Source of the DNA: Chamaecyparis obtusa
Taxonomy: Eukaryota; Streptophyta; Pinopsida; Cupressales; Cupressaceae
Assembly (NCBI GenBank): GCA_027943335.1
Contig: BSBK01002049.1
Coordinates: 797,416-861,415, forward strand
DNA: 64,000 nt
Direction of reading: 5' to 3'
The notes under the pieces are model-generated. The model worked only from the letters and a program-made list of their open reading frames with translations. It searched no databases and was not told the origin of the DNA. Shown here piece by piece: positions 61,099-64,000 of the stretch (within the stretch, counting starts at the first letter, position 1; the number at the start of each line of letters is the position of its first letter). The position numbers and the translations under genes are program-made.

Positions 61099-62490
61099 AT
61101 CTTATCTATAGTAACTTTAAGTAGACCACAGAACCCTCAAAAGATACAAAGACCTATATAGCATCCTCTAACTCATCCTTAGAAGGATGCTGTGATATAA
61201 ATCCTAGAGAAAATACGCAAACAATTACTTATGAACAAAATGGGTTTCTCACCTTACGGCACCTCCCGTTGGATCTGTGTAAGAACCAGTACATTATGTC
61301 TTTAGGCGCTGGAGGAAAGGAGGGTTTTGGCCAATCAATCCCACCAACAGCCTACCACGATGATGGATATAATACTAATGTAGATTCTCTTTTATGAACC
61401 ACTTTTCTATGATGCCAGTACCACTAGTGATGTGACCTGCTAAGCTTTGTTCTATTACACAGAACTTGCCGCCCTAATTTTCTCTTTACTTGAGCAGATA
61501 ATTTGCAGCTGCTCGGCATAATTTTTGAATGAAAGAGAAGTCATGGCAGACAGCAGATCTTCCATTGATGGTCTTCCATTTCTCCTCTTAACACTTGAGA
61601 GAAGCCCGAAAATTAACACTGGCCAAGAAATCAAAGCACATTCTCACATGGCGTTCTTGGCTTCTCTAGAGACCTTGGCATCGGGAGGGAGGATCGTACG
61701 CATGCTTTTGCTGACACTGGCTATGGGCAGCAGCGTATATTGTGCTCTTGATTCTTGTTGTTCGTCATTAGCATTGAGCGCAATTAAAGGAGGAGCACTA
61801 AGACTCCTTAAATCTAGTGTTTTGTTACTCATTTTCCGTCAAAACCCAACAGACATGGTTCCCTTTTAATTCGCACTGGTAAACATAAAGAAAGGTTGTT
61901 TGCGGGGGACAGTATATGCCAAAAAAGAGAAAACTACCATTAAAACCACATTGCTGTACCTTTATTTCCATTTGTCACTTCCGTATTACAGACTGCATTT
62001 GTCCAAATAATTTATTTTTTATCTTTCATTCTTTATTCACTTTGAGCTTCTGCCGGTAGCCGGTGAAAAATACTCTGAATAGAGAGAGATAGGAAAACAT
62101 TTCTCGAATGTACGGCTAACAATTTCAACTTGTGAGATAGTAGGCTTATATCAGCAAGTAAAGCGAACTTAATTAGTTTTGTTATCAACCATATTAGGCT
62201 TTTAAACGTCGTTATCTTGTTGGAACGGTGCGACGCTGTAGAAAACAAGAGATTCTGGGGTCAATGTTACATTCATTTCTTATAAGATAAGAAATATTAC
62301 GTATTCATATATGTTATAACGTAAAATAGTTACCGTAATTTTTGTGGGTGGACAGGTTTATCAGCTCTGATAGTCTTCACAAAATTAATCGATTGAAAGA
62401 GAGTGCTGTGAGAAAAAACCTTCGTAAACTAAAAATCAGTCTGAAAAGTTTAAATAAAGATAAAGAATGGTCCAATTGTTCTTTATTTAT
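60600..62490 (-). repeat. NF-YB-bearing repeat, copy 3
   Basis: Reversed relative to copy 1 and parallel to copy 2. The promoter side extends to about 62,490 (GGGTGGACAGGTTT and AAAACCTTCGTAAACT match copy 2). The distal 3' flank at 60,600-61,098 also exists once more in tandem unit 1 at 58,690-59,184. Confidence 0.8.
61310..61832 (-). pseudogene. NF-YB-like pseudogene, copy 3
   Basis: Starts MSNKTLDLRSLSAPPLIALN at 61832 and reads through LLPIASVSKSMRTILPP and VSREAKNAM, the first helix and start of the second helix of the NF-YB fold. A TGA follows directly at 61,644. Beyond it, KRRNGRPSMEDLLSAMTSL and NYAEQLQIICSS in nearby frames still match the third and last helices, with LLSAM close to the canonical LLWAM. 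A plus-strand frame at 61,525-61,869 is antisense to it. Confidence 0.82.
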
Positions 62491-64000
62491 TCTTTTTATT
62501 ATTAAAAATTAAAAAATGTTACATATAAACAAGTGGTCTTATAAAATAATTTCAAGTATCTTGAAGTGTGTATACACATACACATTCTCTCTCACACATC
62601 CAAAGACACACATATATATGTACGTAAGCACATATATACATGCATACATACATCAATGCATACATACTTACATACATACATATACACGTATAACATATTG
62701 TTGTAGTATAAATTCATAATATATTTAAAAAATGATATCAAGAATATTTGTTAATTATACATATATTTTATGTAATTATCTCATGCATTGTTCAAAAATT
62801 GAAGAGTGCATATTCTCACTATCAGGTATTGAATCATGATTTATGAAGATCATCACTACAACATCTTCCTACAAGAGAATTTCTCTATCATTCCATATTT
62901 AGACAAGATCATAGATTCTTATTATTCATTTTTTAAGCGAGGTTTGATTAAGGAATACTTTGTTCACCTAAATATATTCTAAATGATATCTAGACATGTT
63001 TTGTGGTGCAAATATATTTATACTTATTTAGATCAATACATTCAAAAATTTCATTAAGAAAATTTTTAATCCTTGTATTTTCATCGATAGGTATGTTCAT
63101 GTTAATACATGTAAACGTTAGTTGCGTTATGAAAAAGAGTACCAAAGTTATTAGTGTTCATTTCATGAGGACATTTGTAGTTGCCTACATACATTGGTTT
63201 TCATGAGGATTCAAAAAATTTCTCCTCATGTCGACACTTATCTTGGCTAAAGTTAAACTGATATTTATAAATTCTTAAATGTATATCTAAAATTACAAAA
63301 GACTTTGATGGATTCATGTAGTCATTCACAATATATAACATAGTATCATTATTCACTTATATTTAAATTTTATTATCTATATCAACTTGTATAAGGTTAA
63401 TACTTAAATTTGTTTCTAATAATTCTAAGTTTTATTTTTCTATCTTAATAAGCTCATTGATTCTTTTGCACTATCATATTTTGGCCCTGAAGATGTTCCT
63501 TACTTCATATTTCCTTTTTAGATGTATGATTTATTATTATTCTAATATTGAGATATTCCAATCAAAGCTTACTAGTTGTAAAGGGAAACTTCCAAGCCAA
63601 GCAAGAAAAATTTAGTTGATTAAGGCTTCACTAGAGAATTTACCCGTCTATGCTATGACCTTGTTTAATGTCCCTAAGATGTTTTTGGTTAAAATGGAAC
63701 AAATATAGCTAAACTTCATCTAAACATCTTGAAAGATAAAAATAGAGTGCATTTGCTTGCATGCAATTGATATTCCTTCACAAATCTCTTGGTGAAGCAG
63801 CTTTGTAGGTGTGTTAAAGAGAAGAATGAGTACAAAAATATTGTTCATAAAAATATTTATCTTCCTATGATCATTTTAGGGGGTTTTTTGCTGATAATGG
63901 TTCAATGAATTCATTCTTCATGTATGGCAATTTATTTTAAGATGAAAATCCGCTATTGCTTGTTGTGTTAGGTAGACCTTGGAGGATGCATGCAAGATTT
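62491..64000. other. AT-rich end of window, no gene seen
   Basis: Apart from the microsatellite below there is nothing I can assign. Short frames such as 63,003-63,206 lack any motif. Confidence 0.5.
62565..62696. repeat. CA/CATA-rich microsatellite
   Basis: Alternating CACA, ACATATATA and repeated CATA/ACAT tetranucleotides fill this stretch, with interruptions. Confidence 0.85.

Overview
The window looks like intergenic DNA from a large, repeat-rich seed-plant nuclear genome. It is AT-rich, has no operons or dense coding, and consists of nested plant retrotransposons with tRNA-iMet-type primer sites, LINE remnants and decayed gene copies. Several LTRs are rich in the word CTCGGT and share a G-rich GGTGAATCA motif just inside their start. 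A gymnosperm or conifer is my best guess, but it is an inference only. I see no intact ordinary host gene.

Layout. Positions 1-600 hold the 3' end of a retroposon. Positions 1,060-2,345 hold the first of three copies of a repeat carrying an NF-YB (CCAAT-binding histone-fold) derived reading frame; the others are at 34,850-36,960 and 58,690-62,490, both reversed. From 8,448 to 30,139 lies a nest. Its outer layer is an old, minus-strand Ty1/copia-like element (B, LTRs at 8,448 and 28,873). A second minus-strand LTR element (A, 9,534-20,414) is inserted in the left LTR of B. A 3.7 kb solo LTR (C1, 15,722-19,417) sits inside the gag gene of A. A second solo LTR of the same family in the opposite orientation (C2, 21,988-24,662) sits in a decayed coding stretch between A and the B remnant.

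Positions 32,549-34,368 are a retroposon with a perfect 17-bp target duplication. From 57,438 down to about 42,700 runs a decayed LINE on the minus strand (ORF1, endonuclease, reverse transcriptase, RNase H). It is split by a young LTR element (D, 48,899-56,287) with near-identical LTRs and a perfect 5-bp target duplication GAATG. D and A belong to one unusual group: each encodes a coiled-coil Gag with five CCHC-type knuckles plus a second ORF of about 1,050 codons that I do not recognise, and neither has any visible pol. This pair is the best candidate here for something undescribed. Positions 57,271-61,098 are a direct 1.91 kb tandem duplication carrying an RNase H-like fragment next to the third NF-YB copy.

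Order of events inferred from nesting: B is oldest, then A, then C1 inside A; the LINE predates D, and D is the youngest insertion. The NF-YB repeats were copied together with flanking DNA before most of their decay.
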